A stretch of DNA of 64,000 bases, taken from positions 1-64,000 of the forward strand of contig NZ_WWEO01000042.1 in assembly GCF_009928685.1 (NCBI RefSeq), read 5' to 3'. Positions within the stretch are counted from its first letter, which is position 1, and the number at the start of each line of letters is the position of its first letter. Below the pieces are notes generated by a model that saw only the letters and a list, made by a program, of their open reading frames with translations, was not told the DNA's origin and ran no database searches. Shown in pieces: positions 8,038 to 16,700 of the stretch. The position numbers were made by a program, and so were the translations under genes. This stretch comes from Mucilaginibacter agri. Its GTDB lineage: Bacteria > Bacteroidota > Bacteroidia > Sphingobacteriales > Sphingobacteriaceae.

Positions 8038-9960
8038 TTATGCTTCTAATTCCATTATCTGCTCGGCCAAAGTTTCCCATTGCTGCTGAATTTGTTTCAG
8101 CTGGTTTTGTTTTTGCTTGTAGGCAGTATTGGTATCGTTGAGCTTCGTTTTATCGTTATATACGTCCGGATCGGCCAATTTGGTTTCAAATTGTTTAACC
8201 TCGTTTTCGAGATCGGTAATTTGAGTTTCCATTTTTTGCAGATCGCCGTTTAGTTTTTTTAGTTGCTTGGCTTTATCATCATTTGCCGATTGTTGTTTAA
8301 CCGGGGCAGCTTCTTTTTTCTCTTCTTTTTTTGGAGCAGGGGCAGCCGCCTTAGGCTCCAGCTTACGTTTAGAGTTCCACTCTTCGTATTCGGCATACGT
8401 ACCCGGGTATTCCTTGATCTTCTGATCTTCGATGTACCAAATCTTATTGGCAATGTTATCTAAGAAATAACGGTCGTGCGATACGGCAATAAAGGTACCC
8501 TCGTACTGCTGTAAAGCCTGGATCAGGATGTTTACCGAAGCCATGTCTAAGTGGTTGGTAGGCTCATCCAGTATCAGGAAGTTAGCATCGGCAGTAAGGG
8601 CTTTAGCAAGTGCCACACGCGATTTTTCGCCACCCGATAATACCTTGATCTTTTTAAATACATCGTCGCCGGTAAACAAAAAGCTACCTAAAATAGAGCG
8701 AAGCTCGGTGTCCGTATGTTTTGGGGCGAAGGTTTGTAGCTCGGTTAAAATCTCGTTCTCCAAATGCAACGACTCCAACTGGTGCTGCGCGAAGAAGGTC
8801 TTGGTTACATTATAACCGGTTTCTGCCTTACCTGTAAAATCAAAATCGGCACCGGCAACAATACGTAACAAAGTAGATTTACCTTTACCGTTGGCACCAA
8901 TAAGGGCAATTTTATCGCCTTTCTCGATAACCGCTTCCGTATCATTTAATATAGAAAGGTTAGGGTAGCTTTTGCTTAAGTGTTCGATGTTAAACACCGC
9001 ACGGCCGGATTGCTTCGAGAATCTGAACTTGAAGTTTACTGATGGGTTGTCATCATCCACATCATCAATGCGCTCCATTTTATCGAGCATCTTGATACGC
9101 GATTGCGCCATTTTAGCTTTAGAAGCCTTAGCACGGAAACGTTCGATCAGTTTTTCTTCCTGTTTAATTTTTGATTGCTGGTTTTTAAATTCACCACGCT
9201 GAATTTCTTCGCGCAGGGCTTTTTCTTCCAGGTAGAATGTGTAGTTACCCGCGTAAACCGTAAGCTTACCTTTGCGCGATTCAACCGTACGGTTAATTAC
9301 TTTATCCAAAAACCATCTATCGTGCGATACAATAACAACTGCACCTTCAAAGGCTTTCAGGTAATCTTCCAGCCATTGGATAGAGGGTAAGTCCAGGTGG
9401 TTGGTAGGCTCATCCAGCAACAAAATATCCGGAGCTTGCAAAAGTATTTTGGCAAGCATTACACGCATTCGCCATCCCCCCGAAAACTCCGCAAGCTTTC
9501 GGTGGGTTTGTTCTTCGGTGAAGCCCAAACCGGCTAAAATTTCGTGTGCTTTATATTCAATGTTGTAACCATCAAGCGTTTCAAACTCGTGTTGTTTGTC
9601 GCTCAATTTGTTCAGTAATTCTTCGCTGTAGTCTGTCTCCAGCTTTTTAAGCAGGTTCTCTATCTCAGTGTGCAGTTCGTTTTGGCGGGCAAAAGCCTCC
9701 ATCGCTACGTGTAGAATAGATTTATCAGAGGCGTAAGAAAGTAAATCCTGGTTTAAATAACCAATGGTAAGTTCTTTAGATTTAGATACGGTGCCCGATG
9801 TAGGGGAGTAGTCGCCTACTATTATTTTAAGAAGCGTGGTTTTACCGGTTCCATTGGCACCAATAAGGCCAATCTTTTCTCCGGGTTTAATATGCCAGTT
9901 AGCTTCATCATACAGGGCCCTTGCACCAATCTCAAACGTAAGGTTATTTATAGCAATCAT
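8038..9960 (-). CDS. ABC-F family ATPase, Uup-like
   Basis: 640 residues with two ABC ATPase domains and no membrane segment. Walker A motifs are GANGTGKTT and GANGKGKST; signature motifs are FSGGWRMRV and LSGGEKSRV; each is followed by LDEPTNHLD. The linker between the domains carries the basic region typical of ABC-F proteins. A charged Pro/Ala/Lys segment (about 535-560) leads into a C-terminal coiled coil (about 565-640), as in Uup. ABC-F proteins act on ribosomes or, for Uup, on branched DNA and ribosome rescue. Lies just upstream of the T9SS plug gene. Confidence 0.92.
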   Translation of the reverse strand: MIAINNLTFEIGARALYDEANWHIKPGEKIGLIGANGTGKTTLLKIIVGDYSPTSGTVSKSKELTIGYLNQDLLSYASDKSILHVAMEAFARQNELHTEIENLLKKLETDYSEELLNKLSDKQHEFETLDGYNIEYKAHEILAGLGFTEEQTHRKLAEFSGGWRMRVMLAKILLQAPDILLLDEPTNHLDLPSIQWLEDYLKAFEGAVVIVSHDRWFLDKVINRTVESRKGKLTVYAGNYTFYLEEKALREEIQRGEFKNQQSKIKQEEKLIERFRAKASKAKMAQSRIKMLDKMERIDDVDDDNPSVNFKFRFSKQSGRAVFNIEHLSKSYPNLSILNDTEAVIEKGDKIALIGANGKGKSTLLRIVAGADFDFTGKAETGYNVTKTFFAQHQLESLHLENEILTELQTFAPKHTDTELRSILGSFLFTGDDVFKKIKVLSGGEKSRVALAKALTADANFLILDEPTNHLDMASVNILIQALQQYEGTFIAVSHDRYFLDNIANKIWYIEDQKIKEYPGTYAEYEEWNSKRKLEPKAAAPAPKKEEKKEAAPVKQQSANDDKAKQLKKLNGDLQKMETQITDLENEVKQFETKLADPDVYNDKTKLNDTNTAYKQKQNQLKQIQQQWETLAEQIMELEA

Positions 9961-9985
9961 TTACGCGCAAAGATACTAAAATAGA

Positions 9986-10107
9986 AGAAGCCCCCCAACC
10001 CCCTAAAGGGGGAGTTTTTCGATTTGCACGTCATAAAAAAGCCCGATTTTATTAATGAATCGGGCTTTAAACTGTTTATCACTCCCCCTTTAGGGGGCTG
10101 GGGGGCT
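9986..10107. repeat. Long inverted repeat of C- and G-runs around a terminator
   Basis: Two arms of about 27 bp, made of AGCCCCCC, AACCCCCT and AAAGGGGGAGT blocks (left arm near 9990-10016, right arm near 10081-10107), are reverse complements with one mismatch. They enclose the SGNH-gene terminator. C-run/G-run arms of this kind are common intergenic repeats in this bacterial group. Could be a REP- or MITE-like element. Confidence 0.8.
10038..10068 (-). terminator. Intrinsic terminator after the SGNH hydrolase gene
   Basis: Arms AAAGCCCGATT (10038-10048) and AATCGGGCTTT (10058-10068) form a perfect 11-bp stem, and a T-run follows on the minus strand. It lies 40 bases past the SGNH stop codon. 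Confidence 0.8.
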
Positions 10108-10108
10108 A

Positions 10109-10864
10109 CTACTTCACTGTTTCCAACCACGCATGTGCCATCAACTGGCTTCCGGCTACGCTTGGGTGTACACCATCGGTAGTCCAATAGCTGCCTGGGG
10201 CGGTTTCTAATGCTTTGTCGAAGATGGACTGATATGGAATCCATACAGCATCATACTGTTCGGCAATGGCTTTTGCAGAGGCGCGATATTCATCAAATGC
10301 CGGGTACCACTTATCGTCTACGGCTTTTACGCCTTTTACGGCGAACGGCTCGCCGATAATCAATTTCAAATCTGGTAGCGCTTGTTTGGTGCGATCCAGC
10401 AGTTTCTTGTAATCCGTAGTGTAATTTTCTATGGTGCCCTTGTAGCTGCCGTTAAGGGTATGCCAAAAGTCGTTTACGCCGATGAGTATGCTTAGTACAT
10501 TTGGCTTCAGGTTCAGGCAATCATCATCCCAGCGGTCGGCCAGTTGAAATACCTTGTTGCCACTAATGCCTTTGTTGTAAACCTGTAAGTTTTTGCCGGC
10601 ATATTTATACAGCAAGCCCGATGCAGCCAGCATTGCATAGCCGCCACCCAGCATGGCCGAAGTATTAGGTGCGGTTTGTTTTCTATCGCGGCCCCAATCG
10701 GTAATGGAATCGCCCTGAAATAGAATTACATTTCCGGTATCAATGCTGATTTTCTTTTTGCCTGATGTGCTTGCGGCTAAAGCAGTGTTTATTATGCCAG
10801 GTATAGTAACGGCTGCAACAGTAGCTGTAGCAGCTTTTGTAATAAAATCGCGGCGACTATTCAT
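10109..10864 (-). CDS. SGNH/GDSL hydrolase with a Tat-type signal
   Basis: 251 residues. The N terminus (MNSRRDFITKAATATVAAVT) is a twin-arginine signal with an RRDF motif, so the protein is probably exported folded. Block I is GDSITDWGRD, block III is GVNDFWH and block V is DGVHPS, giving the Ser, Asn, Asp and His of an SGNH hydrolase. Members cleave acetyl or other acyl esters, often on polysaccharides. No carbohydrate genes lie beside it, so the substrate is unknown. The length is typical of a single catalytic domain. Confidence 0.88.
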   Translation of the reverse strand: MNSRRDFITKAATATVAAVTIPGIINTALAASTSGKKKISIDTGNVILFQGDSITDWGRDRKQTAPNTSAMLGGGYAMLAASGLLYKYAGKNLQVYNKGISGNKVFQLADRWDDDCLNLKPNVLSILIGVNDFWHTLNGSYKGTIENYTTDYKKLLDRTKQALPDLKLIIGEPFAVKGVKAVDDKWYPAFDEYRASAKAIAEQYDAVWIPYQSIFDKALETAPGSYWTTDGVHPSVAGSQLMAHAWLETVK

Positions 10865-10900
10865 AAGTAGGTAGTTTTTTAGTGGGGTTCATGGATCATG

Positions 10901-10967
10901 GTTTATAGATCATGGCCGAAATAGGCGATAGCCTTTTGCTACGAACTATCAACTATGATCTATGAAC
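10901..10967. repeat. Palindromic intergenic repeat, copy 2
   Basis: GTTTATAGATCAT (10901-10913) and ATGATCTATGAAC (10955-10967) pair with one mismatch. The sequence after the left arm is GGCCGAAAT, as in the copy at 5458-5510. Here the element lies between divergent genes, so it does not act as a terminator for both. Confidence 0.7.
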
Positions 10968-11022
10968 TCTCTCCTAAAGTAAATATTGTTTTTTAAGTTC
11001 AAAGGCCAAAAGTAAAAATGGA

Positions 11023-11030
11023 TACCTTTG
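11023..11030 (+). promoter_or_regulatory. -7 box candidate for pyrD
   Basis: TACCTTTG fits the Bacteroidota -7 consensus TAnnTTTG exactly. It ends only 4 bases before the pyrD ATG, so a transcript from it would be almost leaderless. No clear TTG -33 box is visible at 19 bases. Confidence 0.45.
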
Positions 11031-11034
11031 CAGC

Positions 11035-12078
11035 ATGTATTCGTTAATCAAACCCATACTTTTCAAGTTCGATCCCGAGCAGGTGCATTATTTTGTTACC
11101 AAAAACCTTAAAAGATTTAACCACGCCCCCGGAGGCGGCGCAATAAGCAGAGCTTTGTGGGATGTTGCCGATACCCGCCTTATCAAAGAGGTTTTTGGAC
11201 TGAAGTTTAAGAATCCCGTTGGCCTGGCTGCAGGTTTTGATAAAAACGGCGAATATATTAGCGAAATGGCCAATCTTGGTTTTGGTTTTATTGAAGTGGG
11301 GACGGTAACCCCGCTGCCTCAGCCGGGTAATGATAAGCCCCGCATGTTCAGGCTGCCTGCCGATGAAGCGCTGATTAACCGGATGGGCTTTAACAATAAA
11401 GGCGTTGATATGGCCGCCGAGCGTATCGCTGCTTATCGCAGAACTCAACCTGAAGTACAAAAAGGGGTGATGATAGGCGGTAACATTGGCAAAAATAAAA
11501 ACACGCCTAATGAGGATGCCGTAAGCGATTACATTAAATGCTTCGATCGCTTGTTTGATGTGGTTGATTATTTCGTAGTGAACGTAAGCTCGCCGAATAC
11601 ACCAGGACTACGAGCGCTGCAAGATAAAAAGCCGCTAACCGAAATTCTTAGCACACTGCAAAAACGCAATAACAAAGATGGTGTCCGCAAACCTCTGCTT
11701 TTAAAAATAGCTCCGGATTTAACCGACGAGCAGCTTAATGATATTATAGACATTGTTGCTGAAACTAAAATAGACGGCATTATCGCCACTAATACTACCA
11801 TTAGCAGGGATGGATTGGTATCGCCACAAAAAGTTGTTAAAGAAACCGGGGGATTGAGTGGTAAGCCGCTAACCCGAAGATCAACCGAGGTTATTCGTTA
11901 TTTGGCAGAGAAGTCAAATCATGCGTTCCCGATTATCGGGGCAGGAGGCATCCATTCGGCTGAGGATGCAATAGATAAGCTAAACGCAGGTGCATCGCTG
12001 GTGCAGCTATACACGGGTTTTATATACGAAGGCCCATCGCTAATAGGGCGTATCAACAAAAAAGTCCTGTCGGTATAA
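11035..12078 (+). CDS. pyrD: Dihydroorotate dehydrogenase (quinone), class 2
   Basis: 347 residues. It oxidises dihydroorotate to orotate with a membrane quinone as acceptor in pyrimidine synthesis, using FMN. The class 2 N-terminal membrane-associating helix region ([20 protein letters not shown]) is present, followed by the barrel: [47 protein letters not shown] (catalytic Ser region) and [12 protein letters not shown] (phosphate binding). The length is normal. It stands alone, divergent from the SGNH gene, and its stop codon lies in the loop of a terminator hairpin. Confidence 0.97.
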   Translation: MYSLIKPILFKFDPEQVHYFVTKNLKRFNHAPGGGAISRALWDVADTRLIKEVFGLKFKNPVGLAAGFDKNGEYISEMANLGFGFIEVGTVTPLPQPGNDKPRMFRLPADEALINRMGFNNKGVDMAAERIAAYRRTQPEVQKGVMIGGNIGKNKNTPNEDAVSDYIKCFDRLFDVVDYFVVNVSSPNTPGLRALQDKKPLTEILSTLQKRNNKDGVRKPLLLKIAPDLTDEQLNDIIDIVAETKIDGIIATNTTISRDGLVSPQKVVKETGGLSGKPLTRRSTEVIRYLAEKSNHAFPIIGAGGIHSAEDAIDKLNAGASLVQLYTGFIYEGPSLIGRINKKVLSV

Positions 12079-12091
12079 CCAACAGGACTTT
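12061..12091 (+). terminator. Terminator hairpin that includes the pyrD stop codon
   Basis: AAAGTCCTGT (12061-12070) and ACAGGACTTT (12082-12091) pair perfectly over 10 bp; the left arm encodes the last pyrD codons and the TAA is in the loop. The T-tract is weak, so strength is uncertain. It also faces the small minus-strand gene. Confidence 0.6.
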
Positions 12092-12110
12092 ATAAATTTT
12101 GAAGGTAAAA

Positions 12111-12287
12111 TTATTTACCTGCTACTAATTTAGCTAAAACAGCGTTGTTCTTAGTGATTTGGCTGTTTTTAGGCTCTTTAGAGCGGCTACCAAACTCTAA
12201 GTTTGTAGCTAATTTCAGAAATTGAACCTCTAAACGAGATACAGTTTTATTTCTTCTGTCTTTTCTTTTTAAACGTGTAACACTCAT
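12111..12287 (-). CDS. Small basic protein, 58 residues
   Basis: The reading frame starts MSVTRLKRKDRRNKTVSRLE and ends LAKLVAGK. It is rich in Lys, Arg and Asn, with no signal peptide or membrane segment. I know no function. Similar short proteins with the MSVTRLKRKDRRNKT start seem to be conserved in this group (from memory, not checked). The basic N terminus suggests RNA or ribosome binding, as inference. It lies downstream of tRNA-Cys on the same strand with 29 bases between them, so it may share the tRNA transcript. It is shorter than common ORF cut-offs. Confidence 0.75.
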   Translation of the reverse strand: MSVTRLKRKDRRNKTVSRLEVQFLKLATNLEFGSRSKEPKNSQITKNNAVLAKLVAGK

Positions 12288-12316
12288 CGTCTTAATTTTT
12301 TAATCTTTCCTATGTG

Positions 12317-12387
12317 AGGTCGGAAGCGGATTCGAACCGCTGTAAAAGGTTTTGCAGACCTCTGCCTAGCCACTCGGCCATCCGACC
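12317..12387 (-). tRNA. tRNA-Cys (GCA)
   Basis: On the minus strand the 71-base molecule starts GGTCGGATGGCCGAG. The 7-bp acceptor stem GGTCGGA/TCCGACC, the D arm GCC...GGC, the anticodon stem GAGGT/ACCTT with loop CTGCAAA, and the T arm with TTCGAAT all fold. The anticodon is GCA and the discriminator base is U, as expected for cysteine. CCA is not encoded. Confidence 0.97.
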
Positions 12388-12434
12388 ATTTTTTCGGATT
12401 GCAAAAATAGTAATTTATTTCTGCAGAACAATTT

Positions 12435-13184
12435 TTATTTTAATGTATTTCGTTTTATCTCCGAACAGAATATCGCTGTTGCCATCGCAACGTTCAATGA
12501 CTCAGCCTTTCCAGCTTGCGGAATGGTTACCCCAGTGTTGATAACTTCTTGTGTTTGGGGGCGTATTCCGTTCCCCTCGTTGCCCATTATCAATATTCCT
12601 TCGGGGCCAAATGTAGTATTATAAATGTTATTTCCGTTAAGCAATGCGCCAAAAATTTCGAGCCGCGAAGCGGGGAGGGTGGTATTCAGATCGGTATAAT
12701 GTACCTGCACACGCGAGAGCGATCCCATAGTGGCCTGTACTACTTTAGGGTTATAAACGTCAACCGTGTCTTCAGAGCAAATGAGATGCTCAATGCCAAA
12801 CCAGTCGGCCGTACGGATAATGGTGCCCATATTACCAGGGTCTTGCACACCATCTAAGGCTAATGAAAACTTTTCTTTCAAAAGCTTGTAATCTAATACC
12901 GGAGAAACGGGTATATTAACCAAGGCCAATACGCCGGGCGGAGTTTTTAAGCAGCTGATGCGTGCCATGTCGGTAACAGAAATTTCCTGAAAATTTATTT
13001 TGTTAGATAAATTCAGCAATTTTACGGCAAATTCCGGGGTGCAGTATACCGTCTCCAAATTATAGTTAGATTGGGCAAACTCTATTACAGATTTATGCCC
13101 CTCAACAATAAACAGGTTATGCTGATGGCGAAATTTTTTATGTTGTAAGGATGTTATTAAACTGATTTGAGATTTTGAAAGCAT
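12435..13184 (-). CDS. TrmH/SpoU family RNA 2'-O-methyltransferase
   Basis: 249 residues. The N-terminal part (MLSKSQISLITSLQHKKFRH...FIVEGHKSV) is the L30e-like substrate-binding domain of SpoU enzymes. The C-terminal SPOUT domain has the three motifs LDGVQDPGNMGTIIRTADWFG, IMGNEGNGI and IPQAGKAESLNVAMATAI, which form the knot and bind S-adenosylmethionine. The target RNA is unknown; rRNA is likely. The start fits the family. Its first 10 bases overlap the first bases of the divergent TamA-like gene. Confidence 0.94.
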   Translation of the reverse strand: MLSKSQISLITSLQHKKFRHQHNLFIVEGHKSVIEFAQSNYNLETVYCTPEFAVKLLNLSNKINFQEISVTDMARISCLKTPPGVLALVNIPVSPVLDYKLLKEKFSLALDGVQDPGNMGTIIRTADWFGIEHLICSEDTVDVYNPKVVQATMGSLSRVQVHYTDLNTTLPASRLEIFGALLNGNNIYNTTFGPEGILIMGNEGNGIRPQTQEVINTGVTIPQAGKAESLNVAMATAIFCSEIKRNTLK

Positions 13185-15565
13185 ATATAAAGCCGGCCGG
13201 TTACCGCCTTACAATATTAACTATTTTACTTCTGTTTTTAATTTCTGGTTGTAGCCTTACCCGAAAACTTAAAGATAATCAGGCACTTGTGCGTAAGGTA
13301 ACAATTACGGGTGTAGATAAGGAGTTTTCTGAAGCCGCATTAACTTATGTTGATAAGAATCAGCAACCTAACAATAAATTCAACTTACAGTTATACCTCA
13401 CCTTTAGCAAGAACGGGAAAAAGAATATAGGCGATCCACCTGCTATATTAGACAGCAGCCTGGTAGAATATTCGCGTACGCAGATCGAAAAGTTTTTGAA
13501 TAACAAAGGCTATCTAAAGGCTAAGGTTACCGATTCTATCACCGTTAAAAATAAAAGGGCATCCCTGTTTTTTAAGGCCGAAGAGGGGCCGTTGTTTAAG
13601 ATCCGAAAATTTCAGGATAGTATTGTCGACCCTCAAGTGCGTGCTCTTTACCGGGCTAATCGCATTCGTTTCTCCCACATCCAGCCCGGAGGGCGTTTTG
13701 ATAAAGATAGCCTGGCTTATGATCGCGACGAGTTTTACCTGGTGATGAAACGAAATGGTTATTTCGACTTTTTTCGCCAGTACATTACTTTTAATTATGA
13801 TTCAACCTTCAATAATAACGTTGTTGATGTTAAGGTGTTGATCGATAATCCGATAGGGAAAAAGTATCATCCTACCTATAAGATCAATAATACGCTGATT
13901 ACTATCTTCAATAGTAACGGCCGTTCGTCTGGCCATCCGGACACTGTACAGGTAGATTCACAATTTAAGTTTGTGGATTACTCTAAGCGGTTTAAGCCCA
14001 AAACGGTTACTACTTACATTTTTCAGAAGAAGGGTGAGTTATACGATATCGATAAGCAAACACTTACCACATCACGGCTTTCGGAGCTTAATGCTTTTAG
14101 AAACGTGCCTAACCCAAGCTACGATAAATTGCCCGACAGCGTAAACCGCCGACTCGACTCGAGGATAGATATTATCCCATTGAAACAGATGTCGGACAGG
14201 GTAGAGGGTGAATTCCTGTTTAGCGGTGGTAGAATAGGGTATAACCTGGGCAATACATTTACCCACCGGGATATGTTTAAAAGCGCTACTGTATTAGAGA
14301 TTAAAACCAACTGGAGCGTATTGTTTGATAACAGCCGTGGGTCTAATAGCTCTGCTATTGAGAACCAGGATTTTAAGGTCGGCGCTAACCTTATTTATCC
14401 GCGTATTATATCGCCGTTTAACCTGCCTATTTTGGGTAAATATGGTGTGCCGCATACTACATTCTCTACCAGTTACCAGTTATTTTATCAAAAAGATCTG
14501 GTTAAAAGGCAGAGCTTTATTAACTCCCTTACGTATGATTGGGCCGAAACCAGTCGCAAATTGCATAGTTTAACGCCTATCAGCATTGAATTTTCGAAGG
14601 GTGTTATCGATACCGGTGCTTATAGTCAATTGTTAAAATATAACAGGTTCTCGTACATCTACCTTATTGGGCGTACTGTTTTTACCATCGGGAGTCAGTA
14701 CACCTATCAACAAAACGCCAACAAATTAAACAGCCTGGAAGATTTTATTTACTTCCGCGGATTTATTGATGTAGGTGGCAATACGCTTGCGTTGCTTACC
14801 AGGGCATTAAATACACCAAAAGATACCTTAGGCGAACATAAAATATTTGGTTACCCTTTTTCACAATACTCTAAAGTTGAGGCCGATGTGAGGTTCTACA
14901 AACATGTGGTAGGCGAGCAACAATTTGTTTTCAGGCTAAACCCAGGTATAGGCGTGCCTTATGGCAACAGTAAGGAGCTGGTATTTGAAAAGAACTTTTA
15001 TGCAGGTGGGGCTAATGATATTCGTGCCTGGTTGCCGCGTACCCTAGGACCTGGGGGCTTTAACCGTGGTACTTATTATCCGCAAGATTCTGTTGGTAAT
15101 GCTGCCCGAAGTCAGTTGAAATATCTCGACCAGTTGGGCCAGATTAAGATAATCGGTAACATGGAATATCGCTATAATTTAACCAACAACTTTTTTGGTT
15201 CGAAATTAAAAGGAGCGTCTTTCATAGATTTTGGAAACATCTGGGGTTTACATGCATTAAGTAATGTTGGCACCACAGTAACGCCAGATCACGACGGTAA
15301 ATTCAGGCTGAGTAACTTATTTCAGACAACAGCTATGGGTATTGGCACAGGTTTCAGGTTAGACCTTACCTTCTTTATCCTGAGGTTTGACGCTGCCTTT
15401 AAGTTCAAAGATCCTCAATTCGATGGTTCAGACCAATGGGTGCTGGTTAAACACTTTAACGAACTGTTTAAGGCCGGCGACTTTAAGCGCGCTTACTCTA
15501 ATGCCAATGGCGGCGATAGCTATAACTTTATGCAACTGAACTTTGGTATCGGTTTACCATTCTAA
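13175..15565 (+). CDS. BamA/TamA-superfamily outer-membrane protein, lipidated (TamL-like)
   Basis: 796 residues starting at TTG. No in-frame ATG lies upstream before a stop, and the TTG start gives a lipoprotein signal (LTILLLFLISGC) with the lipobox Cys near residue 26. POTRA-like repeats follow (about 40-330: VRKVTITGV, FLNNKGYLKAKV), then a 16-strand-type barrel (about 340-796) with the G-rich element near NLNP/GGANDIRAWLPRTLGPGGF, the usual surface-loop 6 region. Lipidated TamA relatives (TamL) are known in Bacteroidota and act with TamB in envelope assembly. No TamB gene is adjacent. Confidence 0.88.
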   Translation: MKAYIKPAGYRLTILTILLLFLISGCSLTRKLKDNQALVRKVTITGVDKEFSEAALTYVDKNQQPNNKFNLQLYLTFSKNGKKNIGDPPAILDSSLVEYSRTQIEKFLNNKGYLKAKVTDSITVKNKRASLFFKAEEGPLFKIRKFQDSIVDPQVRALYRANRIRFSHIQPGGRFDKDSLAYDRDEFYLVMKRNGYFDFFRQYITFNYDSTFNNNVVDVKVLIDNPIGKKYHPTYKINNTLITIFNSNGRSSGHPDTVQVDSQFKFVDYSKRFKPKTVTTYIFQKKGELYDIDKQTLTTSRLSELNAFRNVPNPSYDKLPDSVNRRLDSRIDIIPLKQMSDRVEGEFLFSGGRIGYNLGNTFTHRDMFKSATVLEIKTNWSVLFDNSRGSNSSAIENQDFKVGANLIYPRIISPFNLPILGKYGVPHTTFSTSYQLFYQKDLVKRQSFINSLTYDWAETSRKLHSLTPISIEFSKGVIDTGAYSQLLKYNRFSYIYLIGRTVFTIGSQYTYQQNANKLNSLEDFIYFRGFIDVGGNTLALLTRALNTPKDTLGEHKIFGYPFSQYSKVEADVRFYKHVVGEQQFVFRLNPGIGVPYGNSKELVFEKNFYAGGANDIRAWLPRTLGPGGFNRGTYYPQDSVGNAARSQLKYLDQLGQIKIIGNMEYRYNLTNNFFGSKLKGASFIDFGNIWGLHALSNVGTTVTPDHDGKFRLSNLFQTTAMGIGTGFRLDLTFFILRFDAAFKFKDPQFDGSDQWVLVKHFNELFKAGDFKRAYSNANGGDSYNFMQLNFGIGLPF

Positions 15566-15572
15566 ACCTTAC

Positions 15573-16106
15573 CTAAAACATATTCTTTAACCCGTCTAGC
15601 ACGCTTTCAAAAAATGTGGGCATGCTTAATCCGTTAGAATGGTTAAAGTACATGAATATCAGGAACAAGATAACGGCGATAATAATAAACCTCTTAAACA
15701 GATAGCCCAGAATAACCAATGCTGCCGGTATCGCCAGCAACCAAACCCAACTAATATGCACCGGTACAATGTCGTTGCTACTTTTATATAAATAATACAG
15801 GGTGCCAAAAGTACCTTCGTCGTTATGGTGTTTTACATATACAAAGCTCGATTTGGCTATTTTGTGGCGGTAAAAAGCTGTTCCCTTCTCAAATTTTAAG
15901 GTATCCTCAAAACCATTTACCGTAAAAATAAAATTACCGCTAACCTGTTCATTAATTTCGTTGGTAGAGTCGGCCGCCAGTATAGCAATTTCATCTTTAG
16001 CGAAAGGATTGGCTTTAACTATAAAATGCTTAATTACAATTGCATCCGCATAACTGAAGCGAATTGTTAGTAACAAAAGCGCAGTAAGTAAAAATTTTAG
16101 TTTCAT
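15573..16106 (-). CDS. Hypothetical membrane protein with a periplasmic domain
   Basis: About 177 residues from the ATG at 16106, which begins the signal peptide MKLKFLLTALLLLTIRFSYA; an upstream ATG adds 10 polar residues. A periplasmic part follows (about 20-125). Two hydrophobic segments (WVWLLAIPAALVILGYLF and IIIAVILFLIFMYF) and a short C-terminal tail end the protein. Not recognised as a named family. It converges with the TamA-like gene, whose stop lies 7 bases away. Confidence 0.6.
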   Translation of the reverse strand: MKLKFLLTALLLLTIRFSYADAIVIKHFIVKANPFAKDEIAILAADSTNEINEQVSGNFIFTVNGFEDTLKFEKGTAFYRHKIAKSSFVYVKHHNDEGTFGTLYYLYKSSNDIVPVHISWVWLLAIPAALVILGYLFKRFIIIAVILFLIFMYFNHSNGLSMPTFFESVLDGLKNMF

Positions 16107-16217
16107 AGGGTTTAAATCTGGCAACAAGTTAACCATTACCTGTTGTTAAAAATAGCGATTTATTTTTTGCTCAAAGGCTACTACCAATGTTGGGCCGTGT
16201 TTGTTTTGAGAAGCAAG

Positions 16218-16691
16218 CTAAAGTGTATTATCCAACCCTTCGACATCAAATTTAGAATGTAGTGTTTGATGCCACACTTCGCAATAACCCACGTATTCCG
16301 TGCGATTATCATAGTGTTTAGCTTTATAATTTAACAATAGCTTATAGTCCTTACCAGCATATAATTGGTTGAAATTATCACCGTCTTTGTTGCCTTTTAT
16401 TAGGTTTAGGATAATTTCTTTGCCTTGTACATGTATTACTGCTGCAGGTGGACCAACGATTTCTGAAGTGTCTACAACACCGGTTTGCACAAGGATCTCA
16501 TTAAGTTCTACGATAGATTTTCTGCTATTGGCAAATACTTTGTCGCATTTTAGGTGATCTGAACTCTGGAATACTTTTTCGAGTTGAAGATCATTTTTGG
16601 GTTTGCAGCTAAACAGACAAATAACAAGTATGAGGATACTTGAACTTAACCTTGAGAAAACCCCGTTGCAATTGCTTGTGTATCTCATCAT
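16218..16691 (-). CDS. Hypothetical lipoprotein
   Basis: 157 residues. The signal peptide ILILVICLFSC has a lipobox-type Cys near residue 29, followed by KPKND. The rest is mixed alpha/beta with no recognised domain (AAVIHVQGKEIILNLIKGNKDGDNF). It begins 9 bases after moeA in the same direction, so it could be the last gene of the molybdenum-cofactor operon or merely follow it. A link to molybdenum is not supported by sequence. Confidence 0.6.
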   Translation of the reverse strand: MMRYTSNCNGVFSRLSSSILILVICLFSCKPKNDLQLEKVFQSSDHLKCDKVFANSRKSIVELNEILVQTGVVDTSEIVGPPAAVIHVQGKEIILNLIKGNKDGDNFNQLYAGKDYKLLLNYKAKHYDNRTEYVGYCEVWHQTLHSKFDVEGLDNTL

Positions 16692-16700
16692 CGATCTAAT

